From NCBI GenBank assembly GCA_013822735.1, contig PNKZ01000015.1, positions 1-64,000 of the forward strand: a stretch of 64,000 nt of DNA. The letters are read 5' to 3'. Made by a program: the position numbers and the translations under genes. The notes under the pieces are model-generated. The model had not been told where the DNA came from, did no database searches, and worked only from the letters and a program-made list of their open reading frames with translations. This DNA is from Pirellula sp. (GTDB lineage: Bacteria > Planctomycetota > Planctomycetia > Pirellulales > PNKZ01). This document shows, one piece after another, positions 50,641-59,961 of the stretch; positions within the stretch are counted from its first letter, which is position 1, and each line of letters starts with the position of its first letter.

Positions 50641-51840
50641 CTAAGAGAGCAACGACAGCGGGTTCCGACGCTCGGCGAGCGGCAGCGTTACGCGGGCTCC
50701 GCCTTGCCGATGCGATTCAAACACCGCACACACGAACTCCACGGTCTGCGTCGCCTCGATCAACCCGCAGAGCGGTTCCCGATCATTCTTCACCGCATCG
50801 ATCAGGTCGCTTACCGCCGCAATGTGCTTATCGACGAACGTCTTCATGTCGGGACGGGTCTCCGGCACGCCCGGCCCGGCTGACGAGATCGGAACCCAAG
50901 TACGCGTTTGGCCGGCCGTTTGAAACGGGTTGCCTTTGGCAAGTTGCGCCAGCGGGTCGGTGTCGATCTTGATATCGATCAGCCCCTCGCTGCCGACTAC
51001 CTGCAGCCCGAAGCCCTGATTCTTGGCGCCGTCGTCGGCGACGGAATCAAAGTACGCAATCGGGCCCAGCTTCGTATCGAAGCGGGCATGCACTTCGTTC
51101 CCCGCCAACGGGCCCAGGCCCTCGGCCCCTTCCTTGAGATGCGCCTTGGTGATGAGTTCGCCGTCTTGCTTCACCGTTGCCGAGCAGGCAGTGAGTCCCC
51201 CGCCGAGGAACGACACAAGGTTCAAGACGTGCGTCCCCAAGACCCACAAATCTTCGGAGCCGCCGCGACGGTCCCCCTTGCCGCGTCCACGAATCTCCAG
51301 CACCTTGCCGATGGCACCGTCGGCCATCATCTTCCGGACGGTGACGAGCGTCGGATGGTAGCGATTGCGATGTGCGACGGCGATCTTCGTGCCGGTCTTC
51401 TTGCAGGCCTCGGCGATTCGATCTGCCTCGGCAGGCGAACGGACAAACGGCTTCTCCGCATAGATGCCGCGCGCTCCCGACTCGATCGCCGCGAGGATCA
51501 TGTCGCAATGCTCATGCACTTGTCGCGGGCCGACGGCGACGAACTCCGGCTTGGCAGACGCCAACATCGCCCGATAGTCGGCAAAGCCGTCGGCGACATT
51601 CAACTTCTTCTTCGCCCCTTCCAGCCCCTTCGGGTCGGCGTCGGCCACGGCCACGATCTCCGCTTCCGGAAACGCCAGCCAAACCGTGTCGAGCCCGTGC
51701 CCAAAGTTCCCCTGACCTGTGTGTCCGATGACGCCGACACGAATTTTCTTCGCAGGGTCGGCGGCTTGGCCGGCCGTGGCGGCGAGATTCGGAAGCGCCG
51801 CTAAGCCGGCGGCGGAGATCAGGAAGTCGCGACGTTGCAT
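50641..51840 (-). CDS. Gfo/Idh/MocA family oxidoreductase (Tat signal)
   Basis: MQRRDFLISAAGLAALPNLAATAGQA; RVGVIGHTGQGNFGHGLDTVW; GIYAEKPFVRSPAEADRIAEA. Confidence 0.93.
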   Translation of the reverse strand: MQRRDFLISAAGLAALPNLAATAGQAADPAKKIRVGVIGHTGQGNFGHGLDTVWLAFPEAEIVAVADADPKGLEGAKKKLNVADGFADYRAMLASAKPEFVAVGPRQVHEHCDMILAAIESGARGIYAEKPFVRSPAEADRIAEACKKTGTKIAVAHRNRYHPTLVTVRKMMADGAIGKVLEIRGRGKGDRRGGSEDLWVLGTHVLNLVSFLGGGLTACSATVKQDGELITKAHLKEGAEGLGPLAGNEVHARFDTKLGPIAYFDSVADDGAKNQGFGLQVVGSEGLIDIKIDTDPLAQLAKGNPFQTAGQTRTWVPISSAGPGVPETRPDMKTFVDKHIAAVSDLIDAVKNDREPLCGLIEATQTVEFVCAVFESHRQGGARVTLPLAERRNPLSLLS

Positions 51841-51922
51841 AGGGAATGACTCTCTAAAATAGAGTGCGCTGTGATATAGAATGCGCTGCGTGACGGAAGC
51901 GAGGCGGGGCGGAGAGGGCCGG

Positions 51923-52729
51923 CTATTCGATCTGGGAATGCTGATTCGGCGGAGCGATCTCGACGACATCGTGTGCATCAGACGCCGCACGGTTTTTCGC
52001 GTTTACGTCCGTCCCGACCGTGGTTTCGAGGATCATGATCTTTTGCCAAATGTTGCGGCTCAAGTCGGTCGCCAAGTTGCTCACCTGATCGACCGCTTCG
52101 ATCGCTACCGGATCGGGAAACTCTTGCACGTACAGAGCCCCGGTTTTACTCAGCAGCGAAAGCAGCTCGCTACAGTAATCCAAATAGCGCCCCAATTCAA
52201 ACGGCGTCATGGTTCGCTTGGGGGACGATGCCGTTGCCCGGCCGCGCCCGGTCACGCGTTCCGGATCCTTCGTCAGCTGATGCATGTCGATGATATGCGC
52301 GAGTGAACGCAGTTCGCGCACGGCGTCCAACGCTCGCGCACGCTTTAATCGCAACTCCAGCGAGAACAAGAACACGATCGCGGCGCCGATGAATACAATA
52401 CTGGAGATGGATGAATCGACTGCCTGCACGAAGTGCTCCACCTCGAAGACCTCGTCATTCAGTCGCACCGAACGCGCGGTCACGACAATCAGCGCGACGA
52501 TGAGTAGGACCAACATCCCGACACCGCCGCGGAGCCAGAGATTCGGTCGGCGAATTCGTCTGGCGCGCACGACCGACTCCTGCGCCAAACGGTGCAACTC
52601 GACCGATACGCGATACAGGCCCGACTCGGGAAATCGCTCGTGGATGCGCCGGCTCAAGAGGCCGATCGTGTCGACGATTTGCGCGGGCTGTAGATTGCGA
52701 TAGTCGGGGGGCGAGGCAGGTTTCGTCAT
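51923..52729 (-). CDS. Hypothetical membrane protein (two TM segments)
   Basis: GVGMLVLLIVALIVVTA and ISSIVFIGAAIVFLFSLEL; start MTKPASPP. Confidence 0.65.
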   Translation of the reverse strand: MTKPASPPDYRNLQPAQIVDTIGLLSRRIHERFPESGLYRVSVELHRLAQESVVRARRIRRPNLWLRGGVGMLVLLIVALIVVTARSVRLNDEVFEVEHFVQAVDSSISSIVFIGAAIVFLFSLELRLKRARALDAVRELRSLAHIIDMHQLTKDPERVTGRGRATASSPKRTMTPFELGRYLDYCSELLSLLSKTGALYVQEFPDPVAIEAVDQVSNLATDLSRNIWQKIMILETTVGTDVNAKNRAASDAHDVVEIAPPNQHSQIE

Positions 52730-52979
52730 AGTTGAATCGCGACGCGTGGGGCGGGCGTAAGCGGTTTCGCACAGTATATCCGAGTGCGGTGAGCGTTGTG
52801 TTACCGTTTTAAGTGCCGCAAATCGTGGAAATCCGCCTTCTGCTTTTTTGTGCCGGTTGCATATAATTCTGCAGCAGAAGCCGACGCGGAGGCCTCCTAG
52901 CATCCGCTTCCAGACTTCTGTCGCGATAACTAAGAAGTCACCAAGCACCGACTCCGCCTACTTTCGAGAGGCGTCGACC

Positions 52980-53678
52980 ATGTCGTATGCGAAACTGCGT
53001 CAGCAGTTGGCCGAGCAAGCTGCTCGGCTGATGTTTGAAAACCAGATCTCGTTCCAAAAGGCGACGCAGCAGGCCGTGCAACGCGTCGGCGGCGGCTACA
53101 TCGACCGCAAGGCGTTGCCGACGCAGCGGGAAATTCGCGCCGAGATTGCGAAGCTCGCCTGGCTCTCGGAACAGAGCGACGACCGGCTGCTGGAGCCGCA
53201 AGAGCCGACAGATCGATTTATCGTCTATGCCTCGCTCTTGGCGCCGCTCGAACACATTCCGCGGTTCGGTCGCTCCGGCCGGCGCGAAGACGTACTCTCG
53301 CACAGCTTGCGCACGTTTGATTTAGCCCGTGAAGAACTCCCGTACGACGAGGAGTTTCTGACGGCGGCGCTCCTGCACGAGGTCGGCCGCGCGATCGATC
53401 CTCAGGATGCGGCGCGAGCCGGGCTCGAAGCGCTTGGCGACCACGTCACCGAGCGGACGGCGTGGCTCATCGAGCACCTCGAGGCGGGCCGAGCCTTTCA
53501 CGAAGGTTCGCTCGGCCAACGTTCGCGCCGGCGACTGGCGGAATCCGAGTGGTTTGAGGACCTGCTGCAACTCGCCGAGTGCGATCGCCGCGGCTGCTCG
53601 CTCGGGGTGCGCACGAGCGACCTGGAAATGGCGCTCGCCTACTTGCAGGAGTTGGACGCCGCTTGCGGCGAGCCGTAA
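52980..53678 (+). CDS. HD-domain-like protein (His-Glu variant)
   Basis: DVLSHSLRTFDLAREELPYDEEFLTAALLHEVGRAIDP; start MSYAKLRQQLAEQ. Confidence 0.65.
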   Translation: MSYAKLRQQLAEQAARLMFENQISFQKATQQAVQRVGGGYIDRKALPTQREIRAEIAKLAWLSEQSDDRLLEPQEPTDRFIVYASLLAPLEHIPRFGRSGRREDVLSHSLRTFDLAREELPYDEEFLTAALLHEVGRAIDPQDAARAGLEALGDHVTERTAWLIEHLEAGRAFHEGSLGQRSRRRLAESEWFEDLLQLAECDRRGCSLGVRTSDLEMALAYLQELDAACGEP

Positions 53679-53696
53679 TCCTTCTTGCTCGGTGCC

Positions 53697-53715
53697 CCTT
53701 CTCCTAAGGAGAAGG
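53697..53715. terminator. Hairpin CCTTCTCCT-A-AGGAGAAGG between convergent genes
   Basis: Perfect 9-bp arms followed by TTTTA on + strand; immediately after the barrel protein stop. Confidence 0.65.
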
Positions 53716-53717
53716 TT

Positions 53718-55013
53718 TTAGTACTTGCCGTACAATTGATCGCGTTTGCGTTGGTTGTAGGCCAACTTTTCGGCGGGCGTCATCTTCGTGACGTCGGTCG
53801 TGGCTCCAGCTGTGGGCTTCGGCGAAGCATCCGGCTTGGCGTGGCAACCGCAATCGCCGTGCTTCGGCGTTTCAGAAATCGCGGGCTTCGTCTTGCAAGC
53901 GCACGCGTGATGATCGTCCGCCGCAGCTTCCTTCGGCTTTGCTGCTGCGGCAGGAATCGCCGCAGGCACGCTTGCGCTGGAGCCGCCGCCGTAGCTCATC
54001 ACGCTGGTTTGCAGCAGGAGATCGTCTTCCAACTTGCGATGCGGGCGGATATTCATCTTTTGGAGCACGCCGTGATAGGCCCGCACGGCCTCTTCGGGCG
54101 AAACGACGCGATCGGCAATCAGCCGCAAGCATTCGACAAACGCCAACTGGTGCTCGGCGTGGTTGATCTTGCGACCATAGAGGGCCACACGAGCGCCATA
54201 TTTCTGCGCCTCGGCCAAGAGCTTAAACGCATCGTACGTCGTGCCGGAGCCGCCGCCGAGGATCCCGACCACTAAGTGCGGGTCGTAGGCCACGAGGTCT
54301 TCCATCGCCTTCGGGCCATGGTACACGACCTTGAGGAAGATCGGTCGACCGGCGTACGCCACGCCCGCCAAGGTACGCGTGATGCAATCGTTTACGAAGT
54401 CCGGAGTCGTTTCCGGGGTCAGCCCTTCCGGAGCATTCGGGTCGAACACTTCGAGGAAGTGCCGGAACCCTTTGACCTCGGCTTCGGCGCGGAACTCGGC
54501 ATAGCGCTCTAGCGCTAAGCGGTCGAGTTCCAAACGGTTGTTGAACGTGATGCTGTACAGGCCCAGATTCGTGCCGCGCTTCCGCTCGGCATCGGTCGGG
54601 TTAAGCTTGCCGGCTTGAATATGATCGAGCGACGCGGAACGAAACGGCAGCGACGGCTGCTGTATGTACCGATTGTCGCGGGCCACCCACACGTCGGTCG
54701 TATCGTTGGCTCGAGCCGCCGGCGTGACGTGCGACGTTTCGAACAGACGCTCCTGATTGTTGAGCACGTCGTTGTTCGACGCCGACATCAACATGATGTC
54801 GATCTTGCCTTGCCGCACGATTTGTCGAATCTGCTCGCGATACTCGGCGATCGTCTTGTAACGGCTCCGGCCTTGGGCGTCCGGCAACGTTTCGCCGGCC
54901 GAGGCGATGCCGAACGCCATGTCGGCGTCTTTGGCGTCGGCGATGATGAAATCGCGGCAGCCCGAAGGGTCGGCGTGAATGGCGGCGAGTTTTTGATCGA
55001 GCGACTTTTGCAT
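53718..55013 (-). CDS. Predicted beta/alpha-barrel (class I aldolase-like) protein of the BMC locus with Cys/His-rich tail
   Basis: VVGILGGGSGTTYDAFKLLAEAQKYGARVALYGRKINHAEHQLAFVECLRLIADRVVSPEEAVRAYHGVLQ; tail HHACACKTKP...GDCGCHAKPD...MTPAEKLAYNQRKRDQLYGKY; start MQKSLDQ. Confidence 0.75.
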   Translation of the reverse strand: MQKSLDQKLAAIHADPSGCRDFIIADAKDADMAFGIASAGETLPDAQGRSRYKTIAEYREQIRQIVRQGKIDIMLMSASNNDVLNNQERLFETSHVTPAARANDTTDVWVARDNRYIQQPSLPFRSASLDHIQAGKLNPTDAERKRGTNLGLYSITFNNRLELDRLALERYAEFRAEAEVKGFRHFLEVFDPNAPEGLTPETTPDFVNDCITRTLAGVAYAGRPIFLKVVYHGPKAMEDLVAYDPHLVVGILGGGSGTTYDAFKLLAEAQKYGARVALYGRKINHAEHQLAFVECLRLIADRVVSPEEAVRAYHGVLQKMNIRPHRKLEDDLLLQTSVMSYGGGSSASVPAAIPAAAAKPKEAAADDHHACACKTKPAISETPKHGDCGCHAKPDASPKPTAGATTDVTKMTPAEKLAYNQRKRDQLYGKY

Positions 55014-55026
55014 GTTTCCGCTGCAG

Positions 55027-55968
55027 TTACTTTCCGCCGATGCGCGCCATGACCACGTCTTGCGTTTCCCGCAGCGCTTGCGCGCTCCGTTTGAGTCCTT
55101 GCACTTCCTTCGGCCAAAGCTCGATCTCGTGCGTGGCGAGGCGACCCTTGCGACCGACGACGGTCGGCACGGAGATCGCGACGTCGCGAATGCCGTAGCA
55201 CCCGGCTTGCACCGACGACACCGGCAGAATACAGCGGCGATCCAAAGCCACGGCTTCGATAACTTCTTGAATGGCAAGGCCGACGGCGAAACCGGCGCCC
55301 CCCTTCTTCTTGATGACTTCGGCGCCGGAGCCTTTGGTGCGCGTGAAGAGTTCGTCGGCCAAGCGCGACTGCCAGCCAGGATACTTTTCCAGCGGCAGAC
55401 CGCCGATCGTGGCGCTCGACCAAATCGGGACCATGCTGTCGCCGTGTTCGCCCAAGATCAGGGCAGACACTTGCGTCGGCGCGGCGTCGAGCTTATCGGC
55501 GATCAGGCTGCGAAAGCGGATCGTGTCGAGCACGGTGCCGAGCCCGAGCACTTGCGATTGCGGCAGCTTGAGACGTTGCGAGGCGACATAAGTGAGAATG
55601 TCGACCGGGTTCGACACGACGACGACCACTGCATCTTGCTTATAGCCGACCTTCTGGATTTCGCTCAGGATGCCGACGAAGAGATCGGTGTTACGATTGA
55701 TCAGATCGAGCCGACTCTCATCCGGCTTGCGTCGTAGGCCGGCGGTGATACAAATGACGTCGCTCGACGGAATGTGTTCGTAGCCGCCGGACGAGATCTT
55801 TTGATCCGCCATGAGCGTCGCGCCGTGGAGCAAGTCGAGCGCTTGCCCGCCGACCGCTTCCGCGTTGACGTCCAACAGCGCGATCTCGCGCACGACCTTG
55901 CCCGTTTGCAATGCGAATGCCGTGCACGAGCCGACTAGGCCGGCGCCGCCGATAATGCTTACTTTCAT
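55027..55968 (-). CDS. Lactate/malate dehydrogenase family (NAD-dependent)
   Basis: MKVSIIGGAGLVGSCTAFALQ Rossmann; VVVVSNPVDILTYVAS; LGLGTVLDTIRFRSLIAD; LILGEHGDSMVPIWS. Confidence 0.94.
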   Translation of the reverse strand: MKVSIIGGAGLVGSCTAFALQTGKVVREIALLDVNAEAVGGQALDLLHGATLMADQKISSGGYEHIPSSDVICITAGLRRKPDESRLDLINRNTDLFVGILSEIQKVGYKQDAVVVVVSNPVDILTYVASQRLKLPQSQVLGLGTVLDTIRFRSLIADKLDAAPTQVSALILGEHGDSMVPIWSSATIGGLPLEKYPGWQSRLADELFTRTKGSGAEVIKKKGGAGFAVGLAIQEVIEAVALDRRCILPVSSVQAGCYGIRDVAISVPTVVGRKGRLATHEIELWPKEVQGLKRSAQALRETQDVVMARIGGK

Positions 55969-56058
55969 GAGGGTGCTGCTTCTATTTAATGTCTTGGTGT
56001 CTTGTGATAAGCGGAGCCGCTTCACGCTCTGCTGCGCATCGCGGCTGACGAACGGTTT

Positions 56059-56985
56059 TTAGCGTTTGCTGAGTTCGGCCATCACGCGGTCGGTGATGGC
56101 GCGGACGAGCGCTTCTTGATCGATTGCGCCCGGCGCGCCGGCTTGCGGCAAGCTGGTGGAAGCGTCGCCCATCTTCGCGGCTTGCTCCATCACTTGCGGA
56201 TTCTTCCCCTTGGCCGGCATCGGCGGGGGGGCGTCGAATGCCTTGCGTTCCACGCCGGCCGACTTCCAGCTATCGCGGAAGACGTCGTTCGCGCAGATGT
56301 CGCAGTTTTCCATGCCCGGGGCGACGCGCGGATCGGACCAGCCCCACTTGGTCTTCAGGTCGATGAGTTCCTGCGACTTCTGTTGGTTCAAGTACGTCAC
56401 TTTGCCGAGGTCCTTCGCCAGCATGAGCATGCGGCAGTAGGCATCGAGGATTTCGGTCCACCAGTAGGCTCGCTCGACACTTTCGCCGTAGCTGATGGTG
56501 CCGTGGTTGGCGAGGATGATGACGTTCGTCTTGTGGACGAACGGCAGGACGGTGTTGGCAAAAGCGTCGCCGCCCGGGGTTTCATAGACGGTGATCGGCG
56601 TTTCGCCGAGAAACACTTCTACTTCCGGCAGCACGCATTGCGGAATTGGTTCCCGCGCGATGGCGAACGCCGTGGCATGAGGCGGATGGCAGTGGACGCA
56701 GCTCTTGATTTCCGGTCGGGCCTTCATGATGGCCAAGTGCAGCAGTACTTCGCTCGTACGCTTACGGCGTCCGGAGAGTTGCTTGCCGTCCATGTCGACC
56801 GTGCAGATATCGTCCGGCTTCATAAAGCCTTTGCAAATCATCGTCGGCGTGCAAAGCACTTCGTTCTCGTTTAGCCGATAGGTGATGTTGCCGTCGTTCG
56901 CCGCGGCGAAGCCTTTGGCATAGAGCCGGCGGCCGATCTCGCAGATTTCTTCTTTGATCTTATGAACGTTGACGTGTTGGGCCAT
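56059..56985 (-). CDS. Class II aldolase/adducin family (fuculose/rhamnulose-1-phosphate aldolase-like) with C-terminal encapsulation-like helix
   Basis: AANDGNITYRLNENEVLCTPT, CVHCHPPHATAFAIA, TVLPFVHKTNVIILANHGTISYG; tail AIDQEALVRAITDRVMAELSKR. Confidence 0.93.
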   Translation of the reverse strand: MAQHVNVHKIKEEICEIGRRLYAKGFAAANDGNITYRLNENEVLCTPTMICKGFMKPDDICTVDMDGKQLSGRRKRTSEVLLHLAIMKARPEIKSCVHCHPPHATAFAIAREPIPQCVLPEVEVFLGETPITVYETPGGDAFANTVLPFVHKTNVIILANHGTISYGESVERAYWWTEILDAYCRMLMLAKDLGKVTYLNQQKSQELIDLKTKWGWSDPRVAPGMENCDICANDVFRDSWKSAGVERKAFDAPPPMPAKGKNPQVMEQAAKMGDASTSLPQAGAPGAIDQEALVRAITDRVMAELSKR

Positions 56986-57058
56986 GGCGTTTCAGGTCTC
57001 GTTAAATCAGGTGCTTAGTATTTGATTCGTCGGGCTTGGTTCGAAGGAGCAATCGCCG

Positions 57059-57352
57059 TTACTTTTCGGCGTTATGGATTTCAATTTGGTCGAGAATGGC
57101 GGCGTTATAGGCATCGAGCGGTTTGTAATTCGGAGCGAACGGTTGGGCAGCTTCGACCCCTTCGCTGAAGGCGATCGTGCTGCCGTGGCCGGCGCCGAGG
57201 TCGTCGTACACGACGAGTTCTTCCGCAAAGACCTGCGACTTCCCGGTGAGGTTGTCGAGCGATAGCGGCACCACCACGCGATAGCTTCCGCCCGCAAGGC
57301 TCGGATGCCTTTCGCTCAACGTGACCGTGCCGATGACAGTGCCGATGCGCAT
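57059..57352 (-). CDS. BMC-P shell vertex protein (EutN/CcmL family)
   Basis: MRIGTVIGTVTLSERHPSLAGGSYRVVVPL..VVYDDLGAGHGSTIAFSEGVEAAQPF. Confidence 0.93.
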   Translation of the reverse strand: MRIGTVIGTVTLSERHPSLAGGSYRVVVPLSLDNLTGKSQVFAEELVVYDDLGAGHGSTIAFSEGVEAAQPFAPNYKPLDAYNAAILDQIEIHNAEK

Positions 57353-57364
57353 GTTGGTTCGGTT

Positions 57365-58099
57365 CTACTTGAGGAGTTCGAGAAGTTCGTTCGGAACGTT
57401 CGACCGCGCCGTCAACCAGGCGGCAACGACGCGCTGTAGCAGGTAATCGCTCTTTCCCATCGGCCGCACGACGAGCAGGTTCGCATCGACGGCCGATGCC
57501 GCTCGCGCGACGCTTTGCGGCTCGTCGCCCGCGATTGCTCGAACACCCGAACGACGATTGGCAGCCACGACCGCTACTTCCGCTTCGTCGGCGATCAAGA
57601 GCGCTCGCACGCCGCCGCGGGCCGCTTCTTCGGCGAGTTCGCGCACTGACGAAGCAAGTCCGCTTTGGGCCAGTTGCTGCACGCCGTAGCCGTCGCGACG
57701 CAGACCGTCGACCAGTCGCGCGGCGTCGAACCGTGCAGCCGCGACGGCAATCGCAATCGATCGCTTCACAGCGGATGATGTCTTCGTTCCGGCAGCTTGA
57801 CGAACCAGCAGGATCTTCCGCTGACGGAGTATGTCGCGTACGGCCGGTGTTACCACGGCCTTCGGGTCGACAATGAGTTGGTTGATTTCGGTGAGCCGGC
57901 CGTCGATATCGCCGAGAGCGATCACGCGATTGGTGAGTTCGAGGACGCCCCTCGTCCGGCCTTCGGCCGGCTTCTCCCGCGACGGGAGAAGGGAGGCGGG
58001 CGACGATGTGGAAGTTGTGGTCGGCGCAGGCGCAGCGGCGGTCATACGCGACAGGACGTCGCGGACCATACGCTCGATTTCTGCGGCCGATACGTTCAT
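57365..58099 (-). CDS. BMC-associated protein with N-terminal encapsulation-like helix and degenerate RpiB/LacAB-like domain
   Basis: MNVSAAEIERMVRDVLSRM + linker; VRALLIADEAEVAVVAANRRSGVRAIAGDEPQSVARAASAVDANLLVV resembles RpiB [26 protein letters not shown]...[10 protein letters not shown]. Confidence 0.7.
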   Translation of the reverse strand: MNVSAAEIERMVRDVLSRMTAAAPAPTTTSTSSPASLLPSREKPAEGRTRGVLELTNRVIALGDIDGRLTEINQLIVDPKAVVTPAVRDILRQRKILLVRQAAGTKTSSAVKRSIAIAVAAARFDAARLVDGLRRDGYGVQQLAQSGLASSVRELAEEAARGGVRALLIADEAEVAVVAANRRSGVRAIAGDEPQSVARAASAVDANLLVVRPMGKSDYLLQRVVAAWLTARSNVPNELLELLK

Positions 58100-58103
58100 A
58101 AGC

Positions 58104-58364
58104 CTAGTCGTCTTGAATTCCCATCACGCTCCAGCGAACCGGCGTGTTCTCGTTTCCTACCAATTCGCGAGTTCCCTTACCGTCGCTCGTGATGATCACC
58201 GTCTGGCCCACCGCGGCGCCGAGGCTGTCGATCGAAATGACCGGATCGCCGTCGGGCGAACGCTCGTCGGCTTGCAACATCTGCACGATCAGCAACTTCC
58301 AACCGTTCATGGTCGGATGCTTAATCGTGCTCGTTGCAGTACCGACGACGCGGGCAAGTTGCAT
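58104..58364 (-). CDS. BMC-P shell vertex protein (EutN/CcmL family)
   Basis: MQLARVVGTATSTIKHPTMNGWKLLIVQMLQ..VISIDSLGAAVGQTVIITSDGKGTRELVGNENTPVRWSVMGIQD. Confidence 0.95.
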   Translation of the reverse strand: MQLARVVGTATSTIKHPTMNGWKLLIVQMLQADERSPDGDPVISIDSLGAAVGQTVIITSDGKGTRELVGNENTPVRWSVMGIQDD

Positions 58365-58417
58365 TTTTGGTGCTTAGTTCGTTGTGCTTGGTGCTTGGTA
58401 CGACGAAGCCGAATCAC

Positions 58418-59866
58418 TTACGCTTTGCCAAGAATCCGCAGATCATCAATCAACGAGCAGCGGCGTTCGCGGGTAAACGTCAGCGGCGTCGTTACCCCTT
58501 CGCCGGTCGGCGTCGCGATCGAGAACGACAGGTACCCTTCGCCGCCCAGGCCGAGCGAGGCCATGCACGGGCCGTTTTTCACAAACAGCGTCGTGTCCAT
58601 CTCGCGGCCCATCTTCGTCATGTTGCGAACGTTGTTCGAGTGGATGATCGCGGTGTGGCGGAAGCCATGTTCGAAGAACTTCGCTTTGGCAATCGCTTCG
58701 TCGACGTTGCGGCAACGGACGAACGGGACGAACGGCATCATTTGCTCGACCGGGACGAACGGGTTGGTCTCGTCGGTTTCGCCGAACAGCAAGTCAACGT
58801 CGGGACCGATGCTCTTGCCGATGCCGCGTGCGAGGACCGCCGCGTCTTGACCGAGGAATTCCTTGGCCGGCACGTCGTGCTTGTGTTCCCCTTCTCCGAC
58901 CGACGTAATCGCAACCTTCGTCAGCGCGTCGACTTCGCGAGCATTGAGGCGAGCGGCGCCGGCCCGATCCATGGCGGCCAGCATCGCGTCGAAGACCGAC
59001 TCGACGACGAACACCTCTTTTTCAGCGATGCAGAGCAGATTGTTGTCGTACGCGGCGCCGGTGATGATCGAGCGCGCGGCACGATCGAGATCGGCCGTTT
59101 CGTCGACGACGACCGGCGGATTTCCCGGACCGGCAACGACGGCCCGCTTGCCGCTATTCAATGCAGCCCGTGCAACGGCCGGTCCGCCGGTGACGCAGAT
59201 CATCTTCACACCGCGGTGTTTGAAGATGCTATTGGCCGTATCGAGCGTCGGCTCGGCGATGACGCAGACGAGGTTGTCGATTCCCAGGTCGCGATAGATC
59301 GCTTCATTGAAGCGACGCACCCCTTCGGCGGCGATTTTCTTGCCGCCCGGATGCGGATTAACGACGAGCGTATTGCCGCCCGCGATCATGCTCACGGCGT
59401 TGCCCGTGATCGTCGGCAGCGAGTGCGTGATGGGAGTGATGCAGCCGATGACGCCGAACGGTGCATGCTCGATGACTGCCAAGCCGTGGTCGCCGCTGAA
59501 GACCTCGCTTCGCATGAACTCAACGCCCGGCGTACGGCGGCCGAGCGTTTCGAGCTTTTCGATTTTGTGCTTGAGCCGACCGACCTTGGTTTCGTTCATT
59601 TCGGCGGTACCGAGCTCGACGCATTGGTCGATCGATATCCGGCGGATATGGTCGATGATCCGCTTACGATCTTCGATCGTGCGTTGCGAGAGTTGTTCGA
59701 ACGCTTCGGTGGCCGCGGCGACCGCTTCGTCGACGCAGGTAAAAACGCCGTAGCGCCCCGCAAACGACTTCGGCGCCGCGTGCACACGTCCGGCAAGGCC
59801 CGAACCGTTGAGGTTCTTGAGCACTTCGGCGACGACGTTACGAATGAGATCTTCGGTAGATGGCAT
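58418..59866 (-). CDS. CoA-acylating aldehyde dehydrogenase (PduP/EutE-type) with N-terminal encapsulation-like helix
   Basis: [21 protein letters not shown]; catalytic Cys context [18 protein letters not shown]; start 59866. Confidence 0.95.
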   Translation of the reverse strand: MPSTEDLIRNVVAEVLKNLNGSGLAGRVHAAPKSFAGRYGVFTCVDEAVAAATEAFEQLSQRTIEDRKRIIDHIRRISIDQCVELGTAEMNETKVGRLKHKIEKLETLGRRTPGVEFMRSEVFSGDHGLAVIEHAPFGVIGCITPITHSLPTITGNAVSMIAGGNTLVVNPHPGGKKIAAEGVRRFNEAIYRDLGIDNLVCVIAEPTLDTANSIFKHRGVKMICVTGGPAVARAALNSGKRAVVAGPGNPPVVVDETADLDRAARSIITGAAYDNNLLCIAEKEVFVVESVFDAMLAAMDRAGAARLNAREVDALTKVAITSVGEGEHKHDVPAKEFLGQDAAVLARGIGKSIGPDVDLLFGETDETNPFVPVEQMMPFVPFVRCRNVDEAIAKAKFFEHGFRHTAIIHSNNVRNMTKMGREMDTTLFVKNGPCMASLGLGGEGYLSFSIATPTGEGVTTPLTFTRERRCSLIDDLRILGKA

Positions 59867-59890
59867 GGGATTCGACTGTTCTTGATTGCA

Positions 59891-59953
59891 ATTTAGCCGC
59901 GGAGCTCGTCTCCGCGCGCCGGGACCCCGCGGAGGCAAGCTCCGCGGCTAAAT
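59891..59953. repeat. Inverted repeat inside the BMC gene cluster (26-bp arms, 2 mismatches, 11-nt loop)
   Basis: ATTTAGCCGCGGAGCTCGTCTCCGCG / CGCGGAGGCAAGCTCCGCGGCTAAAT. Confidence 0.92.
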
Positions 59954-59961
59954 GAGACTCG

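Noticed and set aside
55027-55968. C-terminal helix of the lactate/malate dehydrogenase as an encapsulation peptide
   Set aside because: LKRSAQALRETQDVVMARIGGK matches the normal C-terminal helix of the enzyme family, with no linker
57007-57297. 96-aa minus-strand ORF overlapping a BMC-P gene
   Set aside because: Alternative frame over a clear EutN-family protein
58334-59896. 520-aa plus-strand ORF antisense to the aldehyde dehydrogenase
   Set aside because: Same artefact; composition is Asp/Arg/Val-biased and the minus-strand product is a clear enzyme
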